The notes: a model not told the origin generated them from the letters alone. Shown: positions 1-9,723, counted from the first letter of the stretch. The stretch: DNA of 64,000 nucleotides from Pseudoduganella danionis (GCF_009720775.1 NZ_WNKW01000001.1:1819394-1883393); one strand, 5' to 3'. Translations and numbers: made by a program.

Positions 1-204
1 CTGCGTCGTGCCTTTTCCGGCGTGGTGGCCGGTAATGTGAAGGAAGAGGGCATACGTGCCGTCGAAAAGCACGGCGTGTTCGAAATCCACGGCGACAAGG
101 AGATTATGGAACCGATGGATGCGCTGCTGGCTTCCTTCGTGGTGCAGCACCGCATGAAACTGGCCGGTAAACATTACACGCCTTGCTACCGCGTGATCCA
201 GTAA
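1..204 (+). CDS. C-terminal end of an unrecognised protein (partial)
   Basis: The frame is open from the first base of the window and ends at a TAA, leaving 67 residues of a protein whose start lies outside. The visible part is mixed alpha/beta in character, with a charged stretch ([20 protein letters not shown]) and a C-terminus rich in His, Tyr and Arg. I do not recognise the family. The frame has normal codon use for this region and stops 7 bases before the stop codon of the convergent LysR gene, so it is very likely a real gene end. Confidence 0.6.
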   Translation: MRRAFSGVVAGNVKEEGIRAVEKHGVFEIHGDKEIMEPMDALLASFVVQHRMKLAGKHYTPCYRVIQ

Positions 205-211
205 GCCGGCT

Positions 212-1114
212 TTATCGCATGGTCTGAACCAGTTCGCCCAGCCAGTCCGCAAACACGCGTACCCGCTTGGGGATGTTGCGCCGGTGCGGGAACAGGATGT
301 GGCTGGGCATGGGCGCAGGCAGATAGTCGGACAGCACCTGTGCCAGCAGGCCGGCCTGTATGTCGGCCTGCGCGGCCGACTGTGGCAGCTGGGCGATGCC
401 TAGCCCGCCACGGCAGGCCGCGCTATACGCGACGCTGTTATTCACGGTGACTTTGTGGCCCATGGCGAGGTATTGCGTCTGGCCGCTGGCGCTGTCGTAG
501 TATTCGAATCCGGCCGGCTGGCTGGCCGGGTTGGGCTGGTAGTTGACCAGCCAGTGCCGCGCCAGATCGTCCAGCGTGGCCGGTGTGCCATGCTGTGCCA
601 GATAGGCCGGACTGGCCACGTTGATCAATTCCAGTGGCGGCAATGGGCGCGCGACCAGCGACTGGTCCACCACGGCGCCTACCCTTACCACCAGATCGAA
701 GCCTTCGCCCAGCAGGTCGACGCGGCGGTCGGTGCTGAACAGGTCTACCTGCAGTTGCGGATGCGCGGCCAGAAAGCTAGCCAGATGGGCGCTGACCTGC
801 GCCGCCAGACCTAGCGGCATGTCGGCCCGGATGCGACCCCGTAGCTGGTCGCCCTGACGGAACAGGGCGCTGATGTCATCCAGATCTTCCAGCAGACGGT
901 CACAACGTTCCAATAGATCGGCACCTTCGCGGGTGATCTGTACGCGCCGCGTCGTTCTTTGCAGCAGGCGCGCGCCTAGCTGTTCTTCGAGTCGCTGGAT
1001 CGCATTCGAGATGGTGGCGCGCGGTAGGTCGAGCCGGTCGGCCGTACGGGTTAAGCTACCCAGTCTGGCCACCCAGCTAAAAATTCTCAAGTCTTCCGTC
1101 TGGATTGGTTTCAT
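212..1114 (-). CDS. LysR-family transcriptional regulator
   Basis: This is a DNA-binding regulator of about 300 residues. The N-terminal winged helix-turn-helix is clear: residues 1-60 include EDLRIFSWVARLGSLTRTAD and the recognition helix RATISNAIQRLEEQLGARLL. The rest fits the LysR substrate-binding domain. It diverges from the short-chain dehydrogenase at 1223, the usual arrangement for a LysR protein and its target, so it probably controls that gene. The ligand is unknown. The frame extends upstream to an ATG at 1153, but the ATG at 1114 places the HTH at the normal distance from the N-terminus. Neither start has a strong ribosome binding site, so the start is uncertain. Confidence 0.93.
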   Translation of the reverse strand: MKPIQTEDLRIFSWVARLGSLTRTADRLDLPRATISNAIQRLEEQLGARLLQRTTRRVQITREGADLLERCDRLLEDLDDISALFRQGDQLRGRIRADMPLGLAAQVSAHLASFLAAHPQLQVDLFSTDRRVDLLGEGFDLVVRVGAVVDQSLVARPLPPLELINVASPAYLAQHGTPATLDDLARHWLVNYQPNPASQPAGFEYYDSASGQTQYLAMGHKVTVNNSVAYSAACRGGLGIAQLPQSAAQADIQAGLLAQVLSDYLPAPMPSHILFPHRRNIPKRVRVFADWLGELVQTMR

Positions 1115-1222
1115 TTTTCGAATAGTGATGTCAGATTCTGCTGATTTATCCATTCATTATACGGAATTACACTCTATTTCATCTGCTCCACGTGGCGAGC
1201 ATGAACGAGATAGGAGTCTGAC

Positions 1223-2023
1223 ATGAGCAATACCATCGCTAACACCGCAGCAAATACCCCAGCCTCGAATGGCCGTCTGGCCCTGATTACGGGCGGCAGC
1301 CGTGGGCTGGGCCGCTCGGCCGCCATCCATCTGGCGCGTGCCGGCTGGGACGTGGTGATCACCTATAAGGAACGGGCCGATGCGGCCGAGGCCACGCTGG
1401 CGCAAGTGCGTGCACTGGGTCGCCAGGGCGCAGCTCTGGCGCTCGACAGTGGCGTCGTGGCCGGCTTTGCCGACTTCCGCAGCCGTTTCGCGGCCGTGCT
1501 GCAGACCCAGTTTGGCCGCAGCCAGTTCGATGCGCTGGTCAACAACGCCGGTAATGGTGCCGACGTGGCGTTTGCCGACACCACCGAACAGCAGTTCGAC
1601 GAGATGCTCAACGTGCACCTGAAAGGCGTGTTTTTCCTGACCCAGACCCTGCTGCCGCTGCTGGCCGATGGCGGCCAGATTCTGAATGTGTCCAGTGGTC
1701 TGGCGCGCTTCTCCTTCCCTGGCAAGGCCGTCTACGCCATCATGAAGGGCGGGGTGGAAGTGCTGACGCGCTATCTGGCCAAGGAGCTGGGCCCGCGTGG
1801 CATCCGCGTCAACACGCTGGCGCCGGGCGCGATTGCGACCGACTTTGGCGGCGGTGCAGTGCGCGACAACCCGCAGATCAACGCCCATGTGGCAGCGGCG
1901 ACGGCGCTGGGCCGCGTAGGCGAGGCCGATGATATCGGCGGTGCCGTGGCCAGCCTGCTGGATCAGCGTAGCGGCTGGATCAATGCGCAGCGCATCGAAG
2001 CTTCGGGTGGCATGCTGGTGTAA
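1223..2023 (+). CDS. SDR-family NAD(P)-dependent oxidoreductase
   Basis: A 266-residue classical short-chain dehydrogenase/reductase. It shows the cofactor-binding TGGSRGLG at residues 23-30, the structural NNAG motif near residue 107, a catalytic Ser in NVSSG, and the YxxxK pair in VYAIMKGG near residue 170, followed by the PGAIATDF turn. The Tyr and Lys needed for catalysis are present, so it should be active; the substrate cannot be read from sequence. The start ATG has an AGGAG seven bases upstream. It is divergent from the LysR gene and is followed by a strong bidirectional terminator, so it is a single-gene unit. Confidence 0.93.
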   Translation: MSNTIANTAANTPASNGRLALITGGSRGLGRSAAIHLARAGWDVVITYKERADAAEATLAQVRALGRQGAALALDSGVVAGFADFRSRFAAVLQTQFGRSQFDALVNNAGNGADVAFADTTEQQFDEMLNVHLKGVFFLTQTLLPLLADGGQILNVSSGLARFSFPGKAVYAIMKGGVEVLTRYLAKELGPRGIRVNTLAPGAIATDFGGGAVRDNPQINAHVAAATALGRVGEADDIGGAVASLLDQRSGWINAQRIEASGGMLV

Positions 2024-2044
2024 GCCGTAACGGCAAGCGCAATG

Positions 2045-2075
2045 AAAAAAGGCCCGCTGAATCAGCGGGCCTTTT
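2045..2075. terminator. Bidirectional rho-independent terminator
   Basis: A perfect inverted repeat with arms AAAAGGCCCGCTGA and TCAGCGGGCCTTTT has an A-run on one side and a T-run on the other. It lies between the convergent SDR gene and lysS and can end transcription from both. Confidence 0.92.
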
Positions 2076-2076
2076 G

Positions 2077-2099
2077 CTATGCATGCGCAGCATGCATAG
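2077..2099. repeat. Second short hairpin between SDR and lysS
   Basis: Arms CTATGCATGC and GCATGCATAG with a 3-base loop form a perfect 10-bp stem directly after the terminator. There is no T-run on either side, so its role is unclear; it may back up the terminator or protect the lysS mRNA 3' end. Confidence 0.6.
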
Positions 2100-2107
2100 T
2101 GTTTAGC

Positions 2108-3640
2108 TTACTCTTCGCGGCGCAGGTGCGGGAACAGCAGCACGTCGCGGATGTTAGGCGAATCGGTAATGATCATCATCAGACGGTCGATACCGATACC
2201 GCAACCACCGGCTGGCGGCATGCCGTATTCGAGCGCGCGGATGTAGTCGGCATCGTAGAACATGGCTTCTTCGTCACCGGCATCCTTGGCGGCTACCTGT
2301 GCCAGGAAGCGGGCCGACTGGTCTTCCGCGTCGTTCAGCTCGGAGAAGCCGTTGGCGATTTCGCGGCCCACCATGAACAGCTCGAAGCGCTCGGTGATGC
2401 CGGCCTGCGTGTCGGAAGCACGGGCCAGTGGCGATACTTCGGCCGGATAGTCGATGATGAAGGTAGGTTCCCACAACTGGGCTTCGGCGGTTTCTTCGAA
2501 CAGTGCCAGTTGCAGCGCGCCCAGACCGGAAGTGGCGAACGGCTTGACGCCGAACTTGGCCAGCTCCTTGGTGAGGAATTCCATGTCGGTCAGCTGTTCC
2601 GGGGTGTAGCCCGGCGCATACTTGTTGATGGCTTCGACGATGGTCAGGCGGTGGAAAGGCTTGGCCAGATCCAACTCGCGGCCGCCGTAGGTCAGGGTGG
2701 CGGTGCCGTGTGCATCGATGGCGGCCTGACGGATGATCTCTTCCGTGAAGTCCATGATCCACTTGTAGTCGGTGTAGGCCGCGTAGAATTCCATCATGGT
2801 GAATTCTGGATTGTGACGGATCGACACGCCTTCGTTACGGAAGTTACGGTTGATCTCGAACACGCGGTCGAAGCCGCCCACCACCAGGCGCTTCAGGTAC
2901 AGCTCAGGCGCGATACGCAGGAACATCTGCATGTCCAGCGCATTGTGGTGGGTGATGAAAGGCTTGGCCGCAGCGCCACCGGGGATGGTGTGCAGCATCG
3001 GCGTTTCCACTTCCATGAAGGCGTTCTTTTCCATGAAACGGCGCATCGACGAGATGGCAGCGGTACGCGCTTTGAACGTACGGCGCGTCTCTTCGTTCAT
3101 GATCAGATCAACATAGCGCTGACGGTATTTGGTTTCCTGATCGGCCAGACCGTGGAACTTGTCCGGCAGCGGACGCAGCGACTTGGTGATCAGACGCAGG
3201 GTGCTGACCTTGATGGTCAGTTCATCGGTCTTGGTCTTGAACAGGGTACCGGTCACACCGAGAATGTCGCCCAGATCGTAGTGGTGCAGGGCGGCCATGG
3301 CGGCTTCGCCCGTCAGGTCCAGCGTCACATAGATCTGGATACGGCCATCGGCGCGTGCGCCCGACGAATCCTGCAGCGTGGCGAAAGCGGCTTTCTTGCC
3401 GGCTTCGCGTTTGAGCATCATACGGCCAGCCAGCACCACGTTGATCGGGTTGGCTTCCAGCTCTTCACGGGTCTTCTCGCCAAATTGCGCATGCAGATCG
3501 GCCGCCTTGTGTTCCGGCTTGAAGTCGTTAGGGAAGGCTACGCCTTGTTCGCGGATGGCGGCCAGCTTGGCGCGGCGCTCGGCGATGATCTTGTTTTCGT
3601 CATGCGCTGGGTGTTCGTGATGATCCGTAGTCATGGTCAT
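2108..3640 (-). CDS. lysS: Lysine--tRNA ligase, class II
   Basis: A 510-residue class II lysyl-tRNA synthetase that charges tRNA-Lys in the cytoplasm. An N-terminal OB-fold anticodon-binding domain (roughly residues 60-170) precedes the catalytic core. Motif 2 is seen as [20 protein letters not shown] and motif 3 as [12 protein letters not shown] near the C-terminus. Length matches bacterial LysS (about 500). It lies 23 bases downstream of the HAD phosphatase and shares a transcription unit with prfB, the classical prfB-lysS pairing. The first ATG is followed two codons later by another; the upstream one is used here, with an AGAAG just ahead of it. Confidence 0.97.
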   Translation of the reverse strand: MTMTTDHHEHPAHDENKIIAERRAKLAAIREQGVAFPNDFKPEHKAADLHAQFGEKTREELEANPINVVLAGRMMLKREAGKKAAFATLQDSSGARADGRIQIYVTLDLTGEAAMAALHHYDLGDILGVTGTLFKTKTDELTIKVSTLRLITKSLRPLPDKFHGLADQETKYRQRYVDLIMNEETRRTFKARTAAISSMRRFMEKNAFMEVETPMLHTIPGGAAAKPFITHHNALDMQMFLRIAPELYLKRLVVGGFDRVFEINRNFRNEGVSIRHNPEFTMMEFYAAYTDYKWIMDFTEEIIRQAAIDAHGTATLTYGGRELDLAKPFHRLTIVEAINKYAPGYTPEQLTDMEFLTKELAKFGVKPFATSGLGALQLALFEETAEAQLWEPTFIIDYPAEVSPLARASDTQAGITERFELFMVGREIANGFSELNDAEDQSARFLAQVAAKDAGDEEAMFYDADYIRALEYGMPPAGGCGIGIDRLMMIITDSPNIRDVLLFPHLRREE

Positions 3641-3663
3641 TTCTTCTGTTGAGGTAGTGATTG

Positions 3664-4341
3664 TTAAACGGCGGCGCTGGCAAACAGCGATTCGACATCG
3701 AGTTCGCTGAAATCGCGCGCCATGGCGATGATGTTATCGAAACCGGCAAACGCTTCGGCCGGCAGTGTGGTGGTCAGTACGACGGCGCGCATGCCGGCGC
3801 GACGCGCTGCTTCCACGCCCAGCGGTGCATCCTCGAACACGATGCTGTGTTCTGGGCGGGTGCCGGCCCGTTCGGCCGCCAGCAGGAATACGTCCGGATG
3901 CGGTTTGCCGCGTGCCACATCGGCAGCACCGGCAATGGCGGCGAATTCGGCGCGCAGATCCAGCCCGTCCAGCGTGAAGTCGATGTTTTCTTTCGGCGCA
4001 GCCGTGGCCACGGCCATGCGCACACCGGCACGCCTGGCGCTGGCCATGAAGGCTTCCAGCCCGCCGGCCGGTGCCAGATGGGGCGCATACAGTTCGCGGT
4101 ACAGCGATTCCTTTTCCTCATCGAAGCGGGCATAGTCCTCGCGCGTCAGATGGTCGCCCAGATAGGCGGCCAGAATCTCGTGACTGGTGCGTCCTGCCGT
4201 CGCGCGGAAGAACGCATCGGGTTCGGGATTCAAGCCCTGACGCTGCATGAAGCTCAGCCACGACTGCATGTGGTAAGCCATGTTGTCGACTAGGGTGCCA
4301 TCCATATCGAAGATGAAGGCGCGGGCCGGAGTGCTGTGCAT
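3664..4341 (-). CDS. HAD-superfamily phosphatase, beta-phosphoglucomutase-like
   Basis: A 225-residue HAD hydrolase. Motif I is [10 protein letters not shown] near the N-terminus, a four-helix cap follows, motif II is TAAPKEN, and motifs III/IV appear as GKPHPDVF and [12 protein letters not shown]. The arrangement is that of the subfamily IA (PgmB/Gph-like) phosphatases acting on small phosphorylated sugars; the exact substrate cannot be told. Its ATG overlaps the prfB stop as TAATG, which implies translational coupling, and lysS follows after 23 bases. It therefore sits inside the prfB-lysS operon. Confidence 0.92.
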   Translation of the reverse strand: MHSTPARAFIFDMDGTLVDNMAYHMQSWLSFMQRQGLNPEPDAFFRATAGRTSHEILAAYLGDHLTREDYARFDEEKESLYRELYAPHLAPAGGLEAFMASARRAGVRMAVATAAPKENIDFTLDGLDLRAEFAAIAGAADVARGKPHPDVFLLAAERAGTRPEHSIVFEDAPLGVEAARRAGMRAVVLTTTLPAEAFAGFDNIIAMARDFSELDVESLFASAAV

Positions 4342-5445
4342 TAGACGCCCTGTTTCAGCGAAGCGGAAATGAAGTCGTCCAGATCGCCGTCCAGTACGCC
4401 CTTGGTGTTACCCGTTTCGAAGTTGGTACGCAGGTCCTTGATGCGCGACTGGTCCAGCACATAGGAACGGATCTGGTGGCCCCAGCCCACATCGGTCTTG
4501 GAGTCTTCCAGTTTCTGCTGCTCGCTCATGCGTTTGCGCAGTTCCAGTTCGTACAGCTTCGCCTTCAGCATTTCCATCGCTTCGGCCTTGTTGCGGTGCT
4601 GCGAACGGTCATTCTGGCACTGTACAACGATGCCCGTTGGACCGTGGGTCAGACGTACGGCGGAGTCGGTTTTGTTAATGTGCTGACCACCGGCGCCGGA
4701 CGCACGGTAGGTATCGATACGCAGATCGGCCGGATTGACTTCGATATCGATCGAGTCATCGACTTCCGGATACACGAACAGCGACGTGAACGAAGTGTGG
4801 CGGCCGTTGGACGAATCGAATGGCGACTTGCGTACCAGACGGTGCACGCCGGTTTCCGTGCGCAGGAAGCCATAGGCGTAATCACCTTCCACCTTGATGG
4901 TGGCAGTCTTGATGCCGGCAACCTCGCCGTCTGACTGTTCCATGACTTCGACTTTGAAGCCTTTGCGCTCTGCATAGCGCAGGTACTGGCGCAGCAGCAT
5001 GGACGCCCAGTCCTGTGCTTCGGTGCCGCCGGCACCGGCCTGGATGTCGATGAAGCAGTTGTTCGGATCCATAGGATTGTTGAACATCCGGCGGAATTCC
5101 ATGCCTTCGATGACTTTGCGGACTTCTTCCGCATCGACGATCAGCGCTTCCAGCGTGTCGTCGTCGCCTTCTTCCTTGGCCATGGCGAACAGATCGCCCA
5201 TGTCCTGCAGGTCGGTATGGGCTTTGGTCAGGGTGAATACCACTGCTTCCAGCGATTTCTTTTCCTTGCCCAGATCCTGAGCCTTCTTAGGCTCGTTCCA
5301 GACGGTAGGATCTTCCAGCTCTTCGTTTACCTGTTCGAGTTTCTCCGACTTCTTATCGAAGTCAAAGATACCTCCGAAGTTCGGCTTCGCGCGTGGTCAG
5401 ATCGGCGAGCAGGGCGGAGAGGGAGTTGATGCGTTCGGCTTCCAT
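4341..5445 (-). CDS. prfB: Peptide chain release factor 2, with programmed +1 frameshift
   Basis: RF2 recognises UGA and UAA and triggers peptide release. Translation from the ATG at 5445 gives 27 codons, then an in-frame TGA at 5364-5362. The site reads CGG AGG TAT CTT TGA C: a Shine-Dalgarno-like AGG, a slippery CTT, then TGA followed by C, exactly the known RF2 autoregulatory frameshift signal. A +1 shift joins CTT to GAC and continues for 340 residues to TAA, giving 367 residues (E. coli 365). The SPF anticodon tripeptide is at 207-209 and GGQ at 252-254, with the common Ala at 248. Low RF2 favours the shift, so the gene controls itself. It is the first gene of prfB-HAD-lysS. Confidence 0.97.
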
Positions 5446-5475
5446 GTTTTCTTCTTTTCTCAGGCTGAAATCAAA

Positions 5476-5493
5476 CCCTAGATTATACCCTAG
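5476..5493 (-). promoter_or_regulatory. Candidate prfB promoter -10
   Basis: On the minus strand a perfect TATAAT occupies 5487-5482, about 37 bases upstream of the prfB ATG. It is flanked on both sides by the same hexamer (ccctag on the plus strand at 5476-5481 and 5488-5493). The -35 region is poor, so a helper protein or a weak promoter is possible. Confidence 0.5.
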
Positions 5494-5729
5494 GCGGGCC
5501 ATGCTCTTGTAGCTATCTGGCCTAGTTTTAGCCCTGACGATGCCGGTGTTTGTGGCAGGATCAAGTCCAAACGGGGTGGTTAAGCGTGAAATGCTGCCAT
5601 TTATGCCACAAAACAGGTAATATCTCGCCTTTGGGCCGCGCGTTACTTGTGGCCGGCAGGCTGACTGCGTATGATTTCGCGCAGTGCGTCGTTGTCAAAA
5701 ATAAATACATTTCTGGAAACCGCTCACCC

Positions 5730-7793
5730 ATGCGTCCTGCCTCCGTTCGTGCCGCCTCTGCCCGCCCTGTATTGCGGGCGCGGGGCCGGCTTGCACTGTT
5801 GCCAGCTTTGCTGGCGACTTGCCTCTCGGCTTGCGTCAGCTTGCCGCGTGAGGCTGCGCCACCGGCCGGCAGCCGCGCTACGCTGGCAGTGCTCGAGACG
5901 ACCGACCTGCATGCCAATCTGCTGGGTTACGATTACTACAAGCTCAAGGCCGATCCTTCCATCGGTCTGGAACGCACGGCGACGCTGATTGCGCGGGCGC
6001 GCAGCGAATTCCCCAACCATGTGCTGCTCGATAATGGCGATGCGATCCAGGGCACGGCGCTGGCTGATTATCAGGCGCTGGTCGCGCCGCTGCCGTGCAA
6101 CCAGACCTTGGCCGTCTACAAGGCCATGAACCAGTTGGGCTACGACGGCGGCGGCATCGGCAACCACGAATTCAACTATGGGCTGGCCTATCTGAATCAG
6201 GTCACGGCCAGCCATTTCGAGGTGGATGGCGTGGCCCGCGACGCGGCCCGCTGCGCCGGTCCGGCCTTCCCGCTGGTGCTGGCGAATATCTACAGCAGCC
6301 GTACGCATGCGCCGCTGTTCCCGCCTTACCGGATTTTGCAGCGCCAGATCAGTGCCATGGGGCCCGATGGCGCGCCTGTGCGCAGTACGCTACGCATCGG
6401 CATCATCGGCTTTACACCGCCCGGTGTGCTGCAGTGGGACCAGCGTGCGCTGGAAGGCAAAGTGTATGCGCAAGGCGTGCGCGAAGCGGCACTGCAATAC
6501 ATCCCGCTGATGCGCGAGCAAGGCGCCGATCTGGTGATCGCGCTGGTCCATGGTGGGCTCGATGGCGCGCCTTACACGGCAGGGATGGAAGATGCCGGCT
6601 ACTATCTGGCGCAGGTGCCCGGGGTGGATGTGCTGCTGATGGGCCATGCGCACCAGAGCTTCCCGCAGGCGGCCAGCACGCTGCCTGCTTTCAATCTGCC
6701 GGGCGTGGACAAGGTGCGTGGTCGCGTGCATGGCGTGCCTGCCGTGATGGCTAATCTGTGGGGTAAAGATCTGGGCGTGATCGGCCTGTGGCTGCGTTAC
6801 GACGGCCAGCGCTGGCTGGTGGACCGCGACGCCACCACGGTGGAAGTGCGTTCGACGCGCCAGCCGGACCGCAGTTACGTACCGGCCGATGCCGCGCTGG
6901 CGCAGTTGGTGGGGCATGAGCATGAAGCGACCATACGCTACGTACAGTCGCCGGTCGGGCATAGCGACTTCCGTATGAGTAGTTATTTCGCCGATGTGGG
7001 CGACAGCACGGCCATACAGGTGGTGAATCAGGCGCAGACGGCTTATGTACAGCGCTATGTGGAAGCCAGCCATCCGGTCTGGGGCGGCTTGCCCGTGCTA
7101 TCCATGGCGTCGCCGTTCAAGGTCGGTGCGGCTGGCGCTGCCGATTACACCGATGTGCTGGCAGGTGGTCTGGCGCTCAATAATGTGGCCGACCTGTATC
7201 TGTACCCGAATGCGTTGCATGTGGTTAGAGTGAATGGCGCCGAACTCAAGGCGTGGCTGGAAAAATCGGCCGAGCGTTTCAACCGCATCGACCCGGCCAG
7301 CACTGCCGTGCAGGAGTTGGTCAATCCCGCCGTGCCCGGATTTAACTTCGATATGCTCACAGATGCCGATGTCAGCTATCAGATTGATATCAGCAAGCCG
7401 GTGGGGCAGCGCATCATTGGCCTCAGTTATCGCGGCGCGGGCGTGCTGGCAGAACAGCCGTTTCTGGTGGCGACCAATAACTACCGCGCCAGTGGCGGCG
7501 GGGCTTTCCCCGCACTGGATGGCAGCCGCACCGTACTGGCTGCACCGGATGCCAGCCGCGATGTGCTGATCAGCTATATCCGCGAGCGGCGTCAGTTGAA
7601 CCGTAGCCGTGACGGTGCCCAGCGTAGTTGGCGCTTTGCACCGCTGAAGACGCGCGCTGCGGTGGTATTCCATTCGGCACCGCAGTTACAGGAGCTGGCC
7701 GAGGAGGCTGGCCTGCGCGGCATCACCCAGTTAAAGAATGACGATGGCGGCGGCAAAGGGCTGGCCTTGTATGCGATAGATTTGTCACTATGA
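5730..7793 (+). CDS. 5'-nucleotidase / 2',3'-cyclic-nucleotide phosphodiesterase lipoprotein (CpdB-like)
   Basis: A 687-residue exported enzyme that should hydrolyse nucleotides or 2',3'-cyclic nucleotides outside the cytoplasm. The metallophosphatase metal-binding blocks are present in order: ETTDLHAN, LDNGDAIQG, GNHEFNYG, VHGG and GHAHQSFP. The C-terminal 5'-nucleotidase domain follows (about residues 420-620). Starting at 5730, the N-terminus has an Arg-rich region, a hydrophobic stretch and a lipobox LSAC with Cys35, so it is probably membrane-anchored. The open frame reaches back to 5550, but the extra 60 residues look untranslated. The stop overlaps the start of the Sel1 gene. Confidence 0.92.
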   Translation: MRPASVRAASARPVLRARGRLALLPALLATCLSACVSLPREAAPPAGSRATLAVLETTDLHANLLGYDYYKLKADPSIGLERTATLIARARSEFPNHVLLDNGDAIQGTALADYQALVAPLPCNQTLAVYKAMNQLGYDGGGIGNHEFNYGLAYLNQVTASHFEVDGVARDAARCAGPAFPLVLANIYSSRTHAPLFPPYRILQRQISAMGPDGAPVRSTLRIGIIGFTPPGVLQWDQRALEGKVYAQGVREAALQYIPLMREQGADLVIALVHGGLDGAPYTAGMEDAGYYLAQVPGVDVLLMGHAHQSFPQAASTLPAFNLPGVDKVRGRVHGVPAVMANLWGKDLGVIGLWLRYDGQRWLVDRDATTVEVRSTRQPDRSYVPADAALAQLVGHEHEATIRYVQSPVGHSDFRMSSYFADVGDSTAIQVVNQAQTAYVQRYVEASHPVWGGLPVLSMASPFKVGAAGAADYTDVLAGGLALNNVADLYLYPNALHVVRVNGAELKAWLEKSAERFNRIDPASTAVQELVNPAVPGFNFDMLTDADVSYQIDISKPVGQRIIGLSYRGAGVLAEQPFLVATNNYRASGGGAFPALDGSRTVLAAPDASRDVLISYIRERRQLNRSRDGAQRSWRFAPLKTRAAVVFHSAPQLQELAEEAGLRGITQLKNDDGGGKGLALYAIDLSL

Positions 7794-8326
7794 TCAAGCT
7801 TTGCACTAAACCGGTGCGCACGCTGCTGGCGGCGCTGTTATCGACTTTGCTGATGGGCTCAGGCGCCAGCGCTGGTCCGGTCGATCAGGCGCGCCTGTAT
7901 CTGCGCGGCAGCGCTGAAGTACCGGTGAATCTGCCCAAGGCCTACGCGCTGTTCAGCACTGCCGCCAAGGCAGGCGATGCGCAGGCCGCCTACTATCTGG
8001 GCATGATGTACCGTAACGGCATGGGCGTAGCCGCGAATGCCAAGACTGCCGCACACTGGTTAAGTTTCGCAGCGAATCACCAGATGCCGGCCGCGATGTT
8101 CGCGCTGGCGCACCTGTATCTGAGCGGCGAAGGCGTCAAGCGCGACGAACTGGTAGCGCGGCGCTGGATAGAGAAAGCGGCCGATCTGGAATACCCGGAT
8201 GCCGTGATGGCCATGGCCATCGGCCTGCGCGATGGCTCCATGGGTTTCGAGCGTAACGAAGCGCTCTACGAAACCCAGATGCGCTTTGCCCAGCGGGCGT
8301 TCGAGCGCCGCACTTCGGGCATGTAA
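7790..8326 (+). CDS. Exported Sel1-repeat protein
   Basis: A 178-residue protein with a Sec signal peptide (hydrophobic LLAALLSTLLMGSGASA near the N-terminus) and about three Sel1/TPR-like repeats, for example AKAGDAQAAYYLGMMYRNG and NHQMPAAMFALAHLYLSGEG. Such repeats act as protein-binding scaffolds. Its ATG overlaps the stop of the nucleotidase gene as ATGA, so the two are co-translated and may work together. No enzymatic motif is visible, and the partner is unknown. Confidence 0.88.
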   Translation: MIKLCTKPVRTLLAALLSTLLMGSGASAGPVDQARLYLRGSAEVPVNLPKAYALFSTAAKAGDAQAAYYLGMMYRNGMGVAANAKTAAHWLSFAANHQMPAAMFALAHLYLSGEGVKRDELVARRWIEKAADLEYPDAVMAMAIGLRDGSMGFERNEALYETQMRFAQRAFERRTSGM

Positions 8327-8378
8327 AGCCCCTGTTTGCTAAGCAAACTTCCTTACAGCGAACTTACAACGAGGCCAG

Positions 8379-8406
8379 TCGCAGCAAGCGTTTTAGCTTG
8401 CTGCGA
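8379..8406. terminator. Hairpin downstream of the Sel1 gene
   Basis: Arms TCGCAGCAAGC and GCTTGCTGCGA form a perfect 11-bp stem with loop gtttta. No T-run follows, so it is a possible rho-dependent stop or mRNA-protecting structure rather than a canonical terminator. The rest of the 8327-8543 gap holds the leader of the transport operon. Confidence 0.5.
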
Positions 8407-8543
8407 TGCCGCACATGTATCTGTTGCTCACACAAGATAAGCCACCTACAATGCATCATCGATGGGGCGTAGTCCAGCCGTATTTCCAGCGTAGTTTCAG
8501 CGTAATTCACACTATAAAAACGTTGTATAACAGGAGATAGCAG

Positions 8544-9704
8544 ATGACTTTCAAGTTGAAGATGCTCGTAGCAGGTATCGCACTCGGTTTCTCGGCTGGC
8601 GCCATGGCGGCCGACCCCATCAAGATCGGTGTGGCAGGTCCGTTTACGGGCGGTTCTGCGCCCATGGGTGTCTCCATGCGTGACGGCGTCAAGCTGGCTG
8701 TGGCGGAAATCAATGCCAAGGGCGGTGTGCTGGGCCGCCAGATCCAGTTGATCGAACGCGACGACGAAGCCAAGAACGAACGTGGCGTGCAGATCGCGCA
8801 GGAGCTGATCAACAAGGAACGTGTCGTCGCTACCGTCGGCTACATTAACACCGGCGTGGCGCTGGCTTCGCAGCGTTTTTATCAGGACGCCAAGATTCCA
8901 GTGATGAACAATGTGGCCACCGGCTCCATCATCACCAAGCAGTTTGCCGACCAGCCGGAGAACTACATCTTCCGCAACTCGGCCAATGACAGCATCCAGT
9001 CGCACATGATCGTGCAGGAAGCCGTCGACAACCGCAAATTCAAAAAAGTGGCGATACTGGCCGACTCCACCAACTACGGCCAGCTAGGCCGTGAAGATCT
9101 GGAAAAGGCGCTCGACAAGAAAGGCATGAAAGCCGTCGCGATCGAGAAGTACAACCTGAAAGACGTCGACATGACGGCCCAACTGCTGAAAGCCAAGCAG
9201 GCCGGCGCTGAAGTGGTGCTGACCTACGGTATCGGCCCTGAACTGGCGCAGATCGCCAACGGCATGGAAAAGCTGGGCTGGAAAGTGCCGCTGATCGGCA
9301 GTTGGACTCTGTCGATGGCTAACTTTATCGACAACGCCGGCAAGAACGGTAACGGCACCCGCATGCCGCAGACCTTTATTCAGGACCCGAATACGCCCAA
9401 GCGTAAAGCCTTCATCGATGCCTACGTAAAAGCCTATCACCCGCCGGGCGACCGTATGCCTTCGCCTGTGTCGGCAGCGCAGGGCTACGATTCGATCTAT
9501 TTGCTGGCGGCTGCCATCAAGCAGGCCGGTTCCACCGAGGGCCCGAAAGTCAAAGCCGCGCTGGAAAGTCTGAACGAAAAAATCGACGGCGTGGTCACCA
9601 CCTACAACAAGCCGTATAGCAAAGATAACCACGAAGCCATCACGGCTGACATCACCGTGTTCGGTGAAGTCAAGGATGGCAAAGTCGTAGCGGCCGGTAA
9701 ATAA
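8544..9704 (+). CDS. Branched-chain amino-acid type ABC transporter, substrate-binding protein
   Basis: A 386-residue periplasmic binding protein of the Leu/Ile/Val (Peripla_BP_6) family. A signal peptide ends at AMA before ADPIKIGVAG, and the family features are clear: GPFTGGSAPMG, AVAEINAKGGVLGRQI and ERDDEAK. An AGGAGA lies 8 bases ahead of the ATG. It is the first gene of the importer operon, separated from the permease gene by a stem-loop that may reduce downstream expression. The real ligand may not be an amino acid, because the operon continues into a purine-deaminase-like enzyme (inference). Confidence 0.95.
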   Translation: MTFKLKMLVAGIALGFSAGAMAADPIKIGVAGPFTGGSAPMGVSMRDGVKLAVAEINAKGGVLGRQIQLIERDDEAKNERGVQIAQELINKERVVATVGYINTGVALASQRFYQDAKIPVMNNVATGSIITKQFADQPENYIFRNSANDSIQSHMIVQEAVDNRKFKKVAILADSTNYGQLGREDLEKALDKKGMKAVAIEKYNLKDVDMTAQLLKAKQAGAEVVLTYGIGPELAQIANGMEKLGWKVPLIGSWTLSMANFIDNAGKNGNGTRMPQTFIQDPNTPKRKAFIDAYVKAYHPPGDRMPSPVSAAQGYDSIYLLAAAIKQAGSTEGPKVKAALESLNEKIDGVVTTYNKPYSKDNHEAITADITVFGEVKDGKVVAAGK

Positions 9705-9723
9705 GCCCTGCGATTCTGGTTCC

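Noticed and set aside
2042..3652. A 536-codon open frame on the plus strand opposite lysS
   Set aside because: It is entirely antisense to lysS, whose protein matches class II synthetase motifs throughout; the frame is a by-product of GC-rich codon use.
4341..5445. prfB as a broken gene or sequencing error because of the in-frame TGA
   Set aside because: The TGA lies in the canonical CTT TGA C frameshift site at codon 28, as in RF2 genes generally.
5550..5729. N-terminal 60-residue extension of the nucleotidase
   Set aside because: The ATG at 5730 gives a proper lipoprotein signal; the upstream part lacks one and looks like untranslated leader.
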